A stretch of 5,170 bases of DNA from Bacillota bacterium. Its GTDB lineage: Bacteria > Bacillota > Clostridia > Lachnospirales > Lachnospiraceae. The stretch spans positions 1 through 5,170 of the forward strand of contig JAEYRR010000080.1 in the NCBI GenBank assembly GCA_023435505.1, given 5' to 3'. A program made the translations under genes and the position numbers. How positions within the stretch are numbered: position 1 is the first letter of the stretch; each line of letters starts with the position of its first letter. A model generated the notes under the pieces. It saw only the letters and a program-made list of their open reading frames with translations, ran no database searches and was not told the origin of the DNA. Shown here piece by piece: positions 5,135-5,170 of this stretch.

Positions 5135-5170
5135 ATGAAATTAGTACCTTTAGGAGACAAAGTTGTATTA
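5135..5170 (+). CDS. groES: Co-chaperonin GroES, first 12 codons (cut by window edge)
   Basis: The visible residues MKLVPLGDKVVL match the GroES N-terminus, where a basic or hydrophobic start leads to PLGDRVV. AAGGAGGA (5121-5128) is a strong Shine-Dalgarno seven bases before the ATG, and CIRCE and a sigma-A promoter lie upstream. GroES caps the GroEL folding chamber in the cytoplasm, and groEL would be expected just beyond the window. The remaining residues, about 80, are outside the window, so integrity cannot be judged. Confidence 0.93.
   Translation, partial: MKLVPLGDKVVL

Overview
The window reads as a low-GC Firmicute chromosome, most likely from the Lachnospiraceae/Clostridium cluster XIVa group. 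The evidence is the AT-rich intergenic DNA, strong AGGAGG-type ribosome binding sites, a CIRCE/HrcA operator in front of groES, and the family content (DUF2225, DUF6062, a glutaminyl-tRNA synthetase resembling those I recall from Lachnospiraceae). The family-level placement is inferred from recall, not from a search.

Layout, left to right. (1) Positions 1-476 hold the 3' part of a eukaryote-type hisA (histidine biosynthesis isomerase), followed about 100 bases later by a hairpin terminator. (2) Positions 677-1345 hold a strong extended -10 promoter, a 5' leader of roughly 120 bases that can fold, and a small secreted SleB-family cell-wall hydrolase closed by its own terminator. (3) Positions about 1415-4054 are a two-gene operon: glnS, then a DUF2225 protein whose ribosome binding site overlaps the glnS stop codon. 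It ends in a very strong terminator. (4) Positions 4065-4893, on the minus strand, hold a DUF6062 protein with a duplicated Cys/His metal-site-like motif, its ribosome binding site and a good promoter. (5) Positions 4894-5170 are a divergent intergenic region with a 14-bp perfect palindrome and a 20-bp-period direct repeat, then a sigma-A promoter, the CIRCE operator and the first 12 codons of groES.

The genes do not form one pathway. They are separate housekeeping or stress transcription units: histidine synthesis, wall turnover, translation, chaperonin. Between them sit two conserved proteins of unknown function, both with CxxC motifs. I see no mobile element, CRISPR array, tRNA or rRNA. 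The unusual points are the eukaryote-type HisA in a bacterium, the degenerate KMSKS loop of GlnRS, the tandem CxxC...CxxH architecture of the DUF6062 protein, and several palindromes and repeats at promoters that have no assigned regulator. I found no convincing case of a wholly new multi-gene system here.
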